A stretch of DNA of 38,720 bases from the NCBI GenBank assembly GCA_964476155.1, contig CAYYYS010000025.1, forward strand, positions 1-38,720, given 5' to 3'. The position numbers and the translations under genes are program-made. Shown here in pieces: positions 27,249 through 33,625 of this stretch (position 1 is its first letter; every line of letters begins with the position of its first letter). The notes under the pieces are model-generated. The model worked only from the letters and a program-made list of their open reading frames with translations, was not told where the DNA came from and did no database searches. The stretch is from JAHIYU01 sp964476155 (GTDB lineage Bacteria > Krumholzibacteriota > Krumholzibacteriia > LZORAL124-64-63).

Positions 27249-27797
27249 CTAGATCTCCATGATTTCGGCTTCTTTGCCCTTGGTGAGCTGATCGATCTCT
27301 TCGCAGAACCGATCGGTGAGTTTCTGGACCTGGTCGCGGGTATCGTGTTGCTCGTCCTCGGTGAGGTCCGACGCTTTCTTGACCTGGTCGTTGACCTGCT
27401 GGCGAACCTTACGTACGGCGATCTTGCCCTGTTCCCCGTATTCACGCACGACCTTCGACAGATCCCGGCGGCGCTCCTCGGTCAACTCGGGAACGGGCAC
27501 ACGAATAATCGAGCCGTCGTTCATGGGGTTCAGGCCGAGATCGGCGGCGTGGATGGCTTTCTCGATATCCCCGAGCGTGCCGCGGTCGAAGGGGATGACC
27601 GTCAGCAGGCGGGGTTCGGGCACACCTACATTCGCCAGCTGCTTCAACGGCGTCAGGGCGCCGTAATAATCCACACGCACCGGATCGAGCATGGCGGGCG
27701 AGGCCTTGCCCGTGCGAATCGTCGCCAAGCGGCCGGCCAACGTCTCCAGGGCGTCGGCCATCTCCAGTTCGGCTTCCTCGGTGTGATCGTTGGTCAT
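27249..27797 (-). CDS. frr: Ribosome recycling factor
   Basis: A 182-residue RRF, which with EF-G splits post-termination ribosomes. Typical segments are LATIRTGKASPAMLDPVRVDYYGALTPL, the VIPFDRGTLGDIEKAI region, NDGSIIRVPVPELTEERRRDL and VRKVRQQVND, all in the family order. The frame is open to 27911, but the ATG at 27797 gives the standard length and overlaps the pyrH stop as ATGA. It is the second gene of the pyrH-led unit, and the pyrH-frr pairing is widely conserved. Confidence 0.97.
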   Translation of the reverse strand: MTNDHTEEAELEMADALETLAGRLATIRTGKASPAMLDPVRVDYYGALTPLKQLANVGVPEPRLLTVIPFDRGTLGDIEKAIHAADLGLNPMNDGSIIRVPVPELTEERRRDLSKVVREYGEQGKIAVRKVRQQVNDQVKKASDLTEDEQHDTRDQVQKLTDRFCEEIDQLTKGKEAEIMEI

Positions 27798-28516
27798 GAC
27801 TTGGGCTCCTTGGCAACCCGCGTGCCGTCGAGTTCTCCGTTGAGCACGCGTGTGAAATTGCGGGGATCGGTGATGTCGAAGACTTCTATGGGCAGGCCAC
27901 GCTGTTCGCAAATGGTGATGGCCGACAGGTCCATCACGCCCAGACGCCGGTCGATGACCTCTTTGTAGGTGAGGTGATCGAAACGCACGGCGTCGTCGTG
28001 CGTGTGGGGATCCTTGTCGTAGACGCCGTCCACCTGCGTGCCCTTCAGGAGCACGTCCGCCTCGATCTCGACGGCGCGCAGGGCTGCGGCGGTATCCGTC
28101 GTGAAGAAAGGATTGCCCGTACCGCCGCCGAAGATCAGGACGGTCCCGGACTTGAACAGGGGCAACGCCAGATCGCTGGAAAAGGCGCGGGACAGGGGCA
28201 CGACTTCGCGAGGCGACAAGGTCATCGCCCGCAGGCCCTCGGCGCGCAGGTAATCGCGCAGGACGGTGGCGTTCATCAAGGTCGCCATCATGCCCACGTG
28301 ATCGGCGCTTACGCGGTTCAGCACGTCCAGATTGGCCGAGCGGGCGCGGAAAAGATTGCCGCCGCCCACCACGATACCGATCTCGACGCCATCGTGGTTG
28401 GCCTGCCGGATGACCCGCGCCAGACCGGTGAGCTTGTCGTGGGCGAAAGGCTCATCGCCAGCGCCGAGTCCCTCGCCGCTGAGCTTGAGCAGGATGCGCG
28501 AATAGCGTGAGGTCAC
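27794..28516 (-). CDS. pyrH: UMP kinase
   Basis: A 240-residue bacterial-type UMP kinase (amino-acid-kinase fold) that makes UDP from UMP and ATP. Motifs include RILLKLSGE near the N-terminus, IVVGGGNLFRA, the PREVVPLSRAF region, FGGGTGNPFFTTDTAAALRA and DGVYDKDP. The preferred start is GTG at 28516, preceded by AAGGGAG about six bases upstream. The open frame to 28555 would begin at a TTG inside the inverted repeat at 28544-28583 and add 13 residues unlike the family. It lies directly downstream of the tsf terminator, yet no good promoter of its own was found. Confidence 0.96.
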   Translation of the reverse strand: MTSRYSRILLKLSGEGLGAGDEPFAHDKLTGLARVIRQANHDGVEIGIVVGGGNLFRARSANLDVLNRVSADHVGMMATLMNATVLRDYLRAEGLRAMTLSPREVVPLSRAFSSDLALPLFKSGTVLIFGGGTGNPFFTTDTAAALRAVEIEADVLLKGTQVDGVYDKDPHTHDDAVRFDHLTYKEVIDRRLGVMDLSAITICEQRGLPIEVFDITDPRNFTRVLNGELDGTRVAKEPKS

Positions 28517-28543
28517 GCCGACTCCCTTCCCGATCCGTATCCG

Positions 28544-28583
28544 GTGCTCTGTCAAACCGCTATTTTGGGGTTTGACAGAGCAC
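28544..28583. repeat. Short inverted repeat (element B1) in the pyrH leader
   Basis: GTGCTCTGTCAAACC (28544-28558) and its perfect complement (28569-28583) enclose a 10-base loop. On the minus strand, the first 25 or so bases from its end match the terminal repeat of the 162-bp element at 37800-37961 with only a few substitutions. B1 is therefore probably a collapsed or solo member of the same family. It lies between the tsf terminator and the pyrH start. Confidence 0.85.
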
Positions 28584-28599
28584 TAGTCGTCGACCAGAC

Positions 28600-28632
28600 A
28601 AAAAAAAGGCCCGGACCCATCGGTCCGGGCCC
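28600..28632 (-). terminator. Intrinsic terminator after tsf
   Basis: On the minus strand a perfect 10-bp stem, GGCCCGGACC/GGTCCGGGCC, with a four-base loop is followed by eight T residues. It starts 11 bases past the tsf stop. It should end the rplM-rpsI-rpsB-tsf transcript or reduce read-through into pyrH. Confidence 0.95.
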
Positions 28633-28643
28633 ATCGAACTTCG

Positions 28644-29237
28644 TTAACCGCCGATCTGATAGCGGACGAAACGCTTGATCTCCATGTTCTCGCCCAGCGA
28701 TGCAATCCTGGACTTCACGAGGTCCTGGATCGTCATGTCCGGATCCTTCACGAACTTCTGCTCCAGGAGACAAACCTCAGAGTAGAACTTGTCTATCTTA
28801 CCCTGGACGATCTTGTCAATGATATTGTCCGGCTTGCCCTCTTCCTTCATCTGGCCGCGGTAGATCTCGGCTTCCTTCTCCACCAGCGCGGCGTCGATCG
28901 CCTCGCGGTCGAGGCCCTGGGGCATGGCCGCGGCGATGTGCATGGCCACGTCATGAACGAAGGCCTTGAACTCGTCGGTGCGCGCCACGAAATCGGTCTC
29001 GCAGTTGACTTCCAGCAACACGCCGACCTGGCCGCCGGGATGGATGTAGGATTCGCACAGGCCGTTGGCCGTGGCGCGACCAGCCTTGCTCGAAGCCTTG
29101 GCGATCCCCTTCTTGCGCATGAAGTCCGAAGCCTTTTCCATATCGCCGTCGCACTCTTTCAGGGCCTTCTTGCAGTCCATCATGCCCGCGTTCGTCTGCT
29201 TACGCAGGTCGGCAACCATCTTCGCGGTGATATCCAT
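28644..29237 (-). CDS. tsf: Elongation factor Ts (short form)
   Basis: A 197-residue EF-Ts, the nucleotide-exchange factor of EF-Tu. The N-terminal UBA-like domain (VADLRKQTNAGMMDCKKALKECDGDMEKA) is followed by the core motif TDFVARTDEF (81-90), which contacts the EF-Tu nucleotide site. It is about 85 residues shorter than the E. coli protein. This matches the compact type known from Thermus and cyanobacteria, where one core subdomain is missing. It ends in KRFVRYQIGG with no sign of truncation. GGAGG lies upstream of the ATG at 29237. It follows rpsB by 107 bases, and an intrinsic terminator follows it. Confidence 0.97.
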   Translation of the reverse strand: MDITAKMVADLRKQTNAGMMDCKKALKECDGDMEKASDFMRKKGIAKASSKAGRATANGLCESYIHPGGQVGVLLEVNCETDFVARTDEFKAFVHDVAMHIAAAMPQGLDREAIDAALVEKEAEIYRGQMKEEGKPDNIIDKIVQGKIDKFYSEVCLLEQKFVKDPDMTIQDLVKSRIASLGENMEIKRFVRYQIGG

Positions 29238-29306
29238 TTTAGCCTCCGCAGCGACCGGCTATGGCCGCGTCAGGTGTTGAGAAATCCAGGGACCCTGGAC
29301 GGACCG

Positions 29307-29332
29307 GCCCGTCCGCCAATCAGCGGACGGGC
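29307..29332 (-). promoter_or_regulatory. GC-rich hairpin between rpsB and tsf
   Basis: GCCCGTCCGC and GCGGACGGGC form a perfect 10-bp stem with a six-base loop, starting 12 bases after the rpsB stop. No T-run follows on the minus strand. It looks like an mRNA-stabilising or partial-attenuation hairpin rather than an intrinsic terminator. It could set the S2 to EF-Ts ratio, which is inference. Confidence 0.7.
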
Positions 29333-29344
29333 TCGTGTCGTTGA

Positions 29345-30145
29345 CTACTTGGTGGCCTCTTCACTCTTGTCGCTGGCGACGTCGTCGAGGGTCACCTTGG
29401 TGGGCTTGGCCTCGTCGGGCTTGTCCGACTTCGCCGCGACCGTGACCTCGGCGCCCTCGGAACGGGCGGAGCGGCCCTCGCCGATGGTATCGGCAACCAT
29501 GCGAGCGTAGAGGGTGATGGCGCGAATGGCGTCATCGTTGCCGGGGATCGGGAACTGCACGATGTCGGGATCACTGTTGGTATCGACGATACCGACGACC
29601 GGGATACCGAGCTTGTTGGCTTCGCGAACCGCGGTCTCTTCCTCGACGGTGTCGATGACGAACACGGCCGAAGGCAGCCCCTTCATGGTGCGGATGCCGC
29701 CGAGATTCTTGTTGAGTTTTTCGAAGCTGCGGTTGATCTCGAGCTGCTCCTTCTTGGAGTGCTGCTCGATCTTGCCCGTCTTGCGCAGGTTCTCGATCTC
29801 GTCGAGCTTGGCGACGCTCTTGCTGATCGTCTGCCAGTTGGTGAGCATGCCGCCGAGCCAGCGCTCGGTCACGTAGGGCATGCCGCACTTCTCGGCCATA
29901 TCGCGAACCGCGACCTTGGCCTGCTTCTTGGTGCCCACGAACAGGACCGAGCCGCCCTTTTGGGCGACGCCCTGCAGGAAGGTGCGCGCCTTGTTGATGG
30001 CGCGGAGCGTCTTCTGCAGGTCGATGATGTAGATGCCGTTGCGGGCGATGAAGATGTAGGGCCGCATCTTCGGATTCCACTTGCGGGTCTGATGACCGAA
30101 ATGAACTCCGGCTTCGAGCAGCTCCCTGAGGCCGATCTGTGCCAT
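29345..30145 (-). CDS. rpsB: 30S ribosomal protein S2
   Basis: A 266-residue uS2 protein of the small subunit body. Characteristic segments are LLEAGVHFGHQTRKWNPKMRPYIF, GSVLFVGTKKQA, RWLGGMLTNW, GLPSAVFVIDT, EANKLGIPVVGIVDTNSDP and PGNDDAIRAI. The C-terminal tail after about residue 225 is acidic and Lys-rich and varies between species. GAAGGAG lies about seven bases before the ATG at 30145. It is followed by tsf, the standard order. The 140-base gap upstream to rpsI contains a hairpin that could be part of its regulation. Confidence 0.98.
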   Translation of the reverse strand: MAQIGLRELLEAGVHFGHQTRKWNPKMRPYIFIARNGIYIIDLQKTLRAINKARTFLQGVAQKGGSVLFVGTKKQAKVAVRDMAEKCGMPYVTERWLGGMLTNWQTISKSVAKLDEIENLRKTGKIEQHSKKEQLEINRSFEKLNKNLGGIRTMKGLPSAVFVIDTVEEETAVREANKLGIPVVGIVDTNSDPDIVQFPIPGNDDAIRAITLYARMVADTIGEGRSARSEGAEVTVAAKSDKPDEAKPTKVTLDDVASDKSEEATK

Positions 30146-30192
30146 GATTGTCTCCTTCTGGACTTTGGTTGATCCTCCCCGCCCTTCAGCGA

Positions 30193-30228
30193 AAGGGGCG
30201 AACGCTCATGAGCGCCACCGGCCCCCTT
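30193..30228 (-). promoter_or_regulatory. Stem-loop in the rpsI-rpsB gap
   Basis: An outer arm pair (AAGGGG/CCCCTT, one bulge) encloses the 12-base palindrome CGCTCATGAGCG at 30203-30214. It would form in the mRNA about 50-85 bases before the rpsB start. Leaders of rpsB are often bound by S2 for autoregulation, so a similar role is possible but unproven. No T-run follows. Confidence 0.45.
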
Positions 30229-30285
30229 CTCCGGACGGGTGCGTGATTTGGGACCATGCGGCCCCTTTGAAACGACGTCCGCGGT

Positions 30286-30675
30286 CTAGCGCTTCGAGAA
30301 CTGGAAACGCTTACGGGCGCCGGGCTGTCCGTACTTCTTCCGCTCCACCATGCGGGCGTCGCGGGTCAGGAGACCGGCCTTGCGCATGGCGGCACGGTTC
30401 TCCTCGTCGGCGGCAACCAGCGCACGAGCCAGACCGTGACGCAGAGCGCCGGCCTGTCCGGTGACGCCGCCACCGTTGACCGTGGCCCAGATGTCGTAGG
30501 TCTGGTCCTCGGCGAGCGCCGAAAGGGGCTCGTTGATGGTCTGGATGCGGGTCGCGTCGAAGTATTCCGCGGCCGGCTTCCTGTTCACGGTGATTTTTCC
30601 GCTACCGCCGGGGGTCACCCACACGCGGGCGACCGAGGTCTTGCGGCGACCGGTCGCGTAGAATCTCTCAGACAA
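30286..30675 (-). CDS. rpsI: 30S ribosomal protein S9
   Basis: A 129-residue uS9 protein of the 30S head whose basic C-terminal tail reaches the P-site tRNA. The sequence runs from SERFYATGRRKTSVARVWV through GQAGALRHGLARAL to the typical end ARKRFQFSKR. The start is a TTG at 30675 with a near-perfect GGAGGTA seven bases upstream. No ATG or GTG lies nearby in frame, and the long open frame to 31335 is unrelated to S9. It follows rplM by 47 bases, the conserved L13-S9 pairing. Confidence 0.97.
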   Translation of the reverse strand: MSERFYATGRRKTSVARVWVTPGGSGKITVNRKPAAEYFDATRIQTINEPLSALAEDQTYDIWATVNGGGVTGQAGALRHGLARALVAADEENRAAMRKAGLLTRDARMVERKKYGQPGARKRFQFSKR

Positions 30676-30722
30676 GGTCTCTACCTCCTCCCGGCGGCAT
30701 ACCGACGGGACAGGGTGAATAC

Positions 30723-31163
30723 TCAGGACACCTTGGGCAACTCGAACACACGGGGCATCTGCGCCTCGTGGGGATGATCCGCGCCGTAGTACACGCGCAG
30801 ATGCTTGAGCTGCTGACGGGCCAATCGGTTCTTGGGCAACATACCGCGCACGGCATTGGTTACCACGAACTCCGGATGCTTCTCCATCATCTTGCGGATG
30901 GGGATTTCCTTGAGGCCACCGACATACCCGCTGTAGCGCTGGTAGGTCTTCTTGTCCAGCTTCTGGCCGGTCAACTTGACCTTGTCGGCGTTGATGACGA
31001 TCACGCTGTCGCCCATATCCAGATGGGGCGTGAAGGTCGGTTTGTGCTTGCCGCGCAGAAGCGTAGCGATCTGCGTGGCGAGACGACCGAGAGGGACGCC
31101 GGTGGCGTCGACGACGAGCCACTCCTTGGCGATCTCGGCTTGTTTCATGCTGTAGGTCTTCAA
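30723..31163 (-). CDS. rplM: 50S ribosomal protein L13
   Basis: A 146-residue uL13 protein, an early-assembly component of the large subunit. Family segments are KEWLVVDATGVPLGRLATQIATLLRGKHKPTFTPHLDMGDSVIVINADKV, YQRYSGYVGGLKEIP, KHPEFVVTNAVRGMLPKNRLARQQLKHLRVY and the terminal HPHEAQMP. The start is a TTG at 31163 with GGAGG eight bases upstream; a later ATG at 31148 lacks such a site. It is the first gene of the rplM-rpsI-rpsB-tsf unit, behind a leader of about 210 bases and a recognisable promoter. Confidence 0.97.
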   Translation of the reverse strand: MKTYSMKQAEIAKEWLVVDATGVPLGRLATQIATLLRGKHKPTFTPHLDMGDSVIVINADKVKLTGQKLDKKTYQRYSGYVGGLKEIPIRKMMEKHPEFVVTNAVRGMLPKNRLARQQLKHLRVYYGADHPHEAQMPRVFELPKVS

Positions 31164-31377
31164 GACTCTGCCTCCAGGCTCGCCGGTCCGTTTCTGAACG
31201 TTCCGTTACGAGCGACGAGATGCGATCCGGGCCGAAATAACCGGCGACAAAATCGCAGTGAATCGTCTCCAAATGGCGCGGGATACCCACTCCCGATGAC
31301 CGTGAGCCATCCGGTATTCCCGTAATGCACATCATAAACGCACGGATACCGCCATTTGCGGCGTCCGCAAGCGCAAG
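31164..31377 (-). promoter_or_regulatory. Structured 5' leader of rplM
   Basis: About 210 untranslated bases lie between the predicted transcription start and rplM. Minus-strand RNA can form TTGCGG-cgt-type hairpin 31356-31370 (six pairs, three-base loop). It can also form a longer stem pairing 31313-31322 with 31279-31288 (nine pairs, one bulge). Long structured leaders of rplM-rpsI operons often bind L13 for feedback control. No known riboswitch or leader consensus was recognised. Confidence 0.4.
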
Positions 31378-31383
31378 GGAGGG

Positions 31384-31412
31384 AATCTAGCAAAAGGAGG
31401 GCTGGATGTCAA
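31384..31412 (-). promoter_or_regulatory. Sigma-70-type promoter for rplM-rpsI-rpsB-tsf
   Basis: On the minus strand a perfect -35 TTGACA (31407-31412), a 17-base spacer and a -10 TAGATT (31384-31389, four of six). Transcription would start near 31377. It sits just after the mtnA stop, and no intrinsic terminator separates the two. Read-through from mtnA may therefore add to expression. Confidence 0.7.
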
Positions 31413-31430
31413 GAAATGGGGTCCGGCCAA

Positions 31431-32513
31431 TCAACGGCCAGCCAGGACCGGCAGCGATTCGAGATAGGGCGGTTTCAGGACACCATGCTCGGTGACAATC
31501 GCCGTCACCAGATCGGCCTGAGTCACATCGAAGGCCGGATTCCAGGCCTCGACACCACCGGGCGCGATCCGACGATCGGTAAAAGCGACGATTTCGCCCC
31601 CATCGCGGATCTCCACTTCGATTCCCGCGCCGTCGGGCGTGTCGTAATCGTAGGTGGAATAAGGCGCGGCCACATAGAAAGGCACGCCGTGGGTGCGAGC
31701 CAGAACGGCCAGCGGATAGGTGCCGATCTTGTTGGCCACGTCTCCGTTACGGGCGATGCGATCCGCGCCCACGATCACGGCATCGATGCGCCCGGTCCGC
31801 AGCAGACTGCCCGCCGCGCCTTCACACAACAGGGTTACGGGTACGCCACGGGCCTGGAGTTCCCAGGCGGTCAGACGCGCGCCTTGAAGCAAGGGACGAG
31901 TCTCGTCGGCGAAGACACTCACCTGTTTGCCGGCATCAGCGGCCGCGTAGACCACACCCAGGGCGGTGCCGTAGCCGCCGGTGGCCAGTCCGCCCGCATT
32001 GCAGTGGGTCAGGACCACGGCCTCGTCGGGCAGCAACGCGGCACCGGCCTCCCCCAGGCGACGACAGAGGCTGAGATCCTCCTCGCGAATCGCTGTGGCC
32101 TCGCGCCTCAAAGTCTCACCAACAGCCTTCACGTCGGCGTTCTCCGCGATGAGGCCGCGTGCGGTGGCGAGTTGGCGATCCAGCGCCCAGAAGAGGTTCA
32201 CGGCCGTGGGGCGTGTGGCCGCCAGCCGCTCGTGATCGACCACCAGCGCGTCCAGGGCCTCGGCTGCGTCACGCCCCGTGCGCTCGGAAAGATCCCAGGA
32301 CAAGGCCATGCCCCAGGCCGCCGCCACGCCGATGGCCGGCGCGCCGCGCACGACCAGACGCACGATCGCGTCGCAGAGAGTGGGGATGTCCGTGCAGACC
32401 AGGTCAACGAGTTCTCCCGGCAGACGGGTCTGGTCGATGAGAACCACCGCGCCGTCGCGCCAGGTCACCGTCGGGAAGGGAAAAGGCAAAGCGGTCGCGG
32501 GGGTCGTCATCAT
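31431..32513 (-). CDS. mtnA: S-methyl-5-thioribose-1-phosphate isomerase
   Basis: A 360-residue isomerase of methionine salvage that converts methylthioribose 1-phosphate to methylthioribulose 1-phosphate; the fold is shared with eIF2B subunits. Key segments are VRGAPAIGVAAAWG, LTHCNAGGLATGGYGTALG with the catalytic Cys, and VGADRIARNGDVANKIGTYPLAV with the catalytic Asp. No other salvage enzyme is nearby, so the rest of the pathway must lie elsewhere, or the protein may serve a related aldose-phosphate isomerisation. The ATG at 32513 overlaps the maf stop (ATGA). It is the last gene of the recJ-led operon. Confidence 0.94.
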   Translation of the reverse strand: MMTTPATALPFPFPTVTWRDGAVVLIDQTRLPGELVDLVCTDIPTLCDAIVRLVVRGAPAIGVAAAWGMALSWDLSERTGRDAAEALDALVVDHERLAATRPTAVNLFWALDRQLATARGLIAENADVKAVGETLRREATAIREEDLSLCRRLGEAGAALLPDEAVVLTHCNAGGLATGGYGTALGVVYAAADAGKQVSVFADETRPLLQGARLTAWELQARGVPVTLLCEGAAGSLLRTGRIDAVIVGADRIARNGDVANKIGTYPLAVLARTHGVPFYVAAPYSTYDYDTPDGAGIEVEIRDGGEIVAFTDRRIAPGGVEAWNPAFDVTQADLVTAIVTEHGVLKPPYLESLPVLAGR

Positions 32514-33139
32514 CGTCCATCCGGTGTTGTGGCGCCGAGCGCTTCGCGCAGCAATCCGGCCAGGCGGGCGAGCGGCAGTCCCATCACGTTGAAGTAGCAG
32601 CCCTCCACACGACGCACCATCATGGCGCCGTACCCCTGGATGCCATAGGCGCCGGCCTTGTCCTTGGGTTCGCCCGTGGCCACATAGCGCTCGATCGTCG
32701 CCGAGTCGAGGGGCAGGAACTCCACATCGGTGTGCTCGGCCGCCGTCAACGGACCATTGGCGGCGCCCAGCAGGGCGATAGCGGTGACCACCGTGTGACG
32801 ACGGCCCTGCAGGTCGCCGAGCATACGGGCCGCATCCGCGGCATCGAGCGGTTTTCCGAGAATTTCGCCGTCGAGAACGACGACGGTGTCGGCGCCGAGC
32901 ACCAGACGCCCGGGCAGGGTCGCGGCCACGGCTTCGGCCTTGGCCTCGGCCAGGGTGACGGCGTAATAGGCCGGATCGTCACGCCCCACGCGGGCGGCGA
33001 CACCCGCTTCGGCTTCGGGAGCGGTCCGGATCTCGAAGGGAATACCGGCGACGCGCAGCAGGTCCGCGCGGCGAGGCGAGGCCGAGGCTAGCACGAGGGT
33101 GTGGTCGTCCGGCCAGGGGACGAAGGGGCTGATCGTCAA
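32510..33139 (-). CDS. maf: Maf-family nucleoside triphosphate pyrophosphatase
   Basis: A 209-residue Maf/HAM1-fold enzyme. Maf proteins hydrolyse dTTP, UTP or modified nucleotides to monophosphates. Motifs are LASASPRRADLL (N-terminal substrate loop), LGADTVVVLDGEILGKP with the catalytic Asp84, and TGEPKDKAGAYGIQGYGA. The last motif is of the dTTP/UTP (YhdE) subtype rather than the m7GTP subtype. The start is a TTG at 33139 that overlaps the dtd stop (TTGA), with GGAAGGA seven bases upstream. It is coupled to mtnA by another four-base overlap. Confidence 0.94.
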   Translation of the reverse strand: MTISPFVPWPDDHTLVLASASPRRADLLRVAGIPFEIRTAPEAEAGVAARVGRDDPAYYAVTLAEAKAEAVAATLPGRLVLGADTVVVLDGEILGKPLDAADAARMLGDLQGRRHTVVTAIALLGAANGPLTAAEHTDVEFLPLDSATIERYVATGEPKDKAGAYGIQGYGAMMVRRVEGCYFNVMGLPLARLAGLLREALGATTPDGR

Positions 33140-33606
33140 GTCGCAGTCCTTCCGGATCTGGTAGGCGCGTCGCGGTCCACGATGACCGTGACCGGGCCCG
33201 AGTTCACGAGGGTTACGTCCATGGCCGCACCGAATCGTCCTTCGGCCACCGTGTCCCAGGTCTCGCGCAGTATCTCACCGAATCGGCGGTACAAACCTTC
33301 GGCGACGTCCGGCGGCGCCGAGCCCACGAAACTGGGCCGGTTACCCTTGCGACAGTCACCATAGAGCGTGAACTGGGACACGAGCAGGATACCGCCGCCC
33401 ACATCGCGCAGGGAAAGGTTGATAAGGCCCTGATCGTCGTTGAACAGACGCAGGTTGGTGAGCTTGGCAGCCATCCACCGCAGTTCTGTTTCGCCGTCGC
33501 CTGGTGCGAAGGCCGCCAGGACGAGCAGGCCGCGATCGATCCGACCGGTCACTTCGCCGTCGACGGTCACCTGAGCCGAGCCGACCCGTTGGACTACGCA
33601 TCTCAC
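33136..33606 (-). CDS. dtd: D-aminoacyl-tRNA deacylase
   Basis: A 156-residue DTD that removes D-amino acids and glycine mischarged onto tRNA. The two signature motifs are present: SQFTLYGD (77-84) and the Gly-cisPro segment NSGPVT (135-140). The stretch KGNRPSFVGSAPP is also typical. The GTG start at 33606 (VRCVVQRV...) has GGGAGGGG about eight bases upstream and gives the standard length; the open frame to 33669 is not family-like. It follows rel by 19 bases and overlaps maf. Confidence 0.95.
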   Translation of the reverse strand: MRCVVQRVGSAQVTVDGEVTGRIDRGLLVLAAFAPGDGETELRWMAAKLTNLRLFNDDQGLINLSLRDVGGGILLVSQFTLYGDCRKGNRPSFVGSAPPDVAEGLYRRFGEILRETWDTVAEGRFGAAMDVTLVNSGPVTVIVDRDAPTRSGRTAT

Positions 33607-33625
33607 GTCGCCGTTCCCCTCCCGC

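Noticed and set aside
28550..28575. TTGACA inside repeat B1 as a pyrH promoter
   Set aside because: It matches a -35 box perfectly, but nothing like a -10 box lies 16-19 bases downstream.
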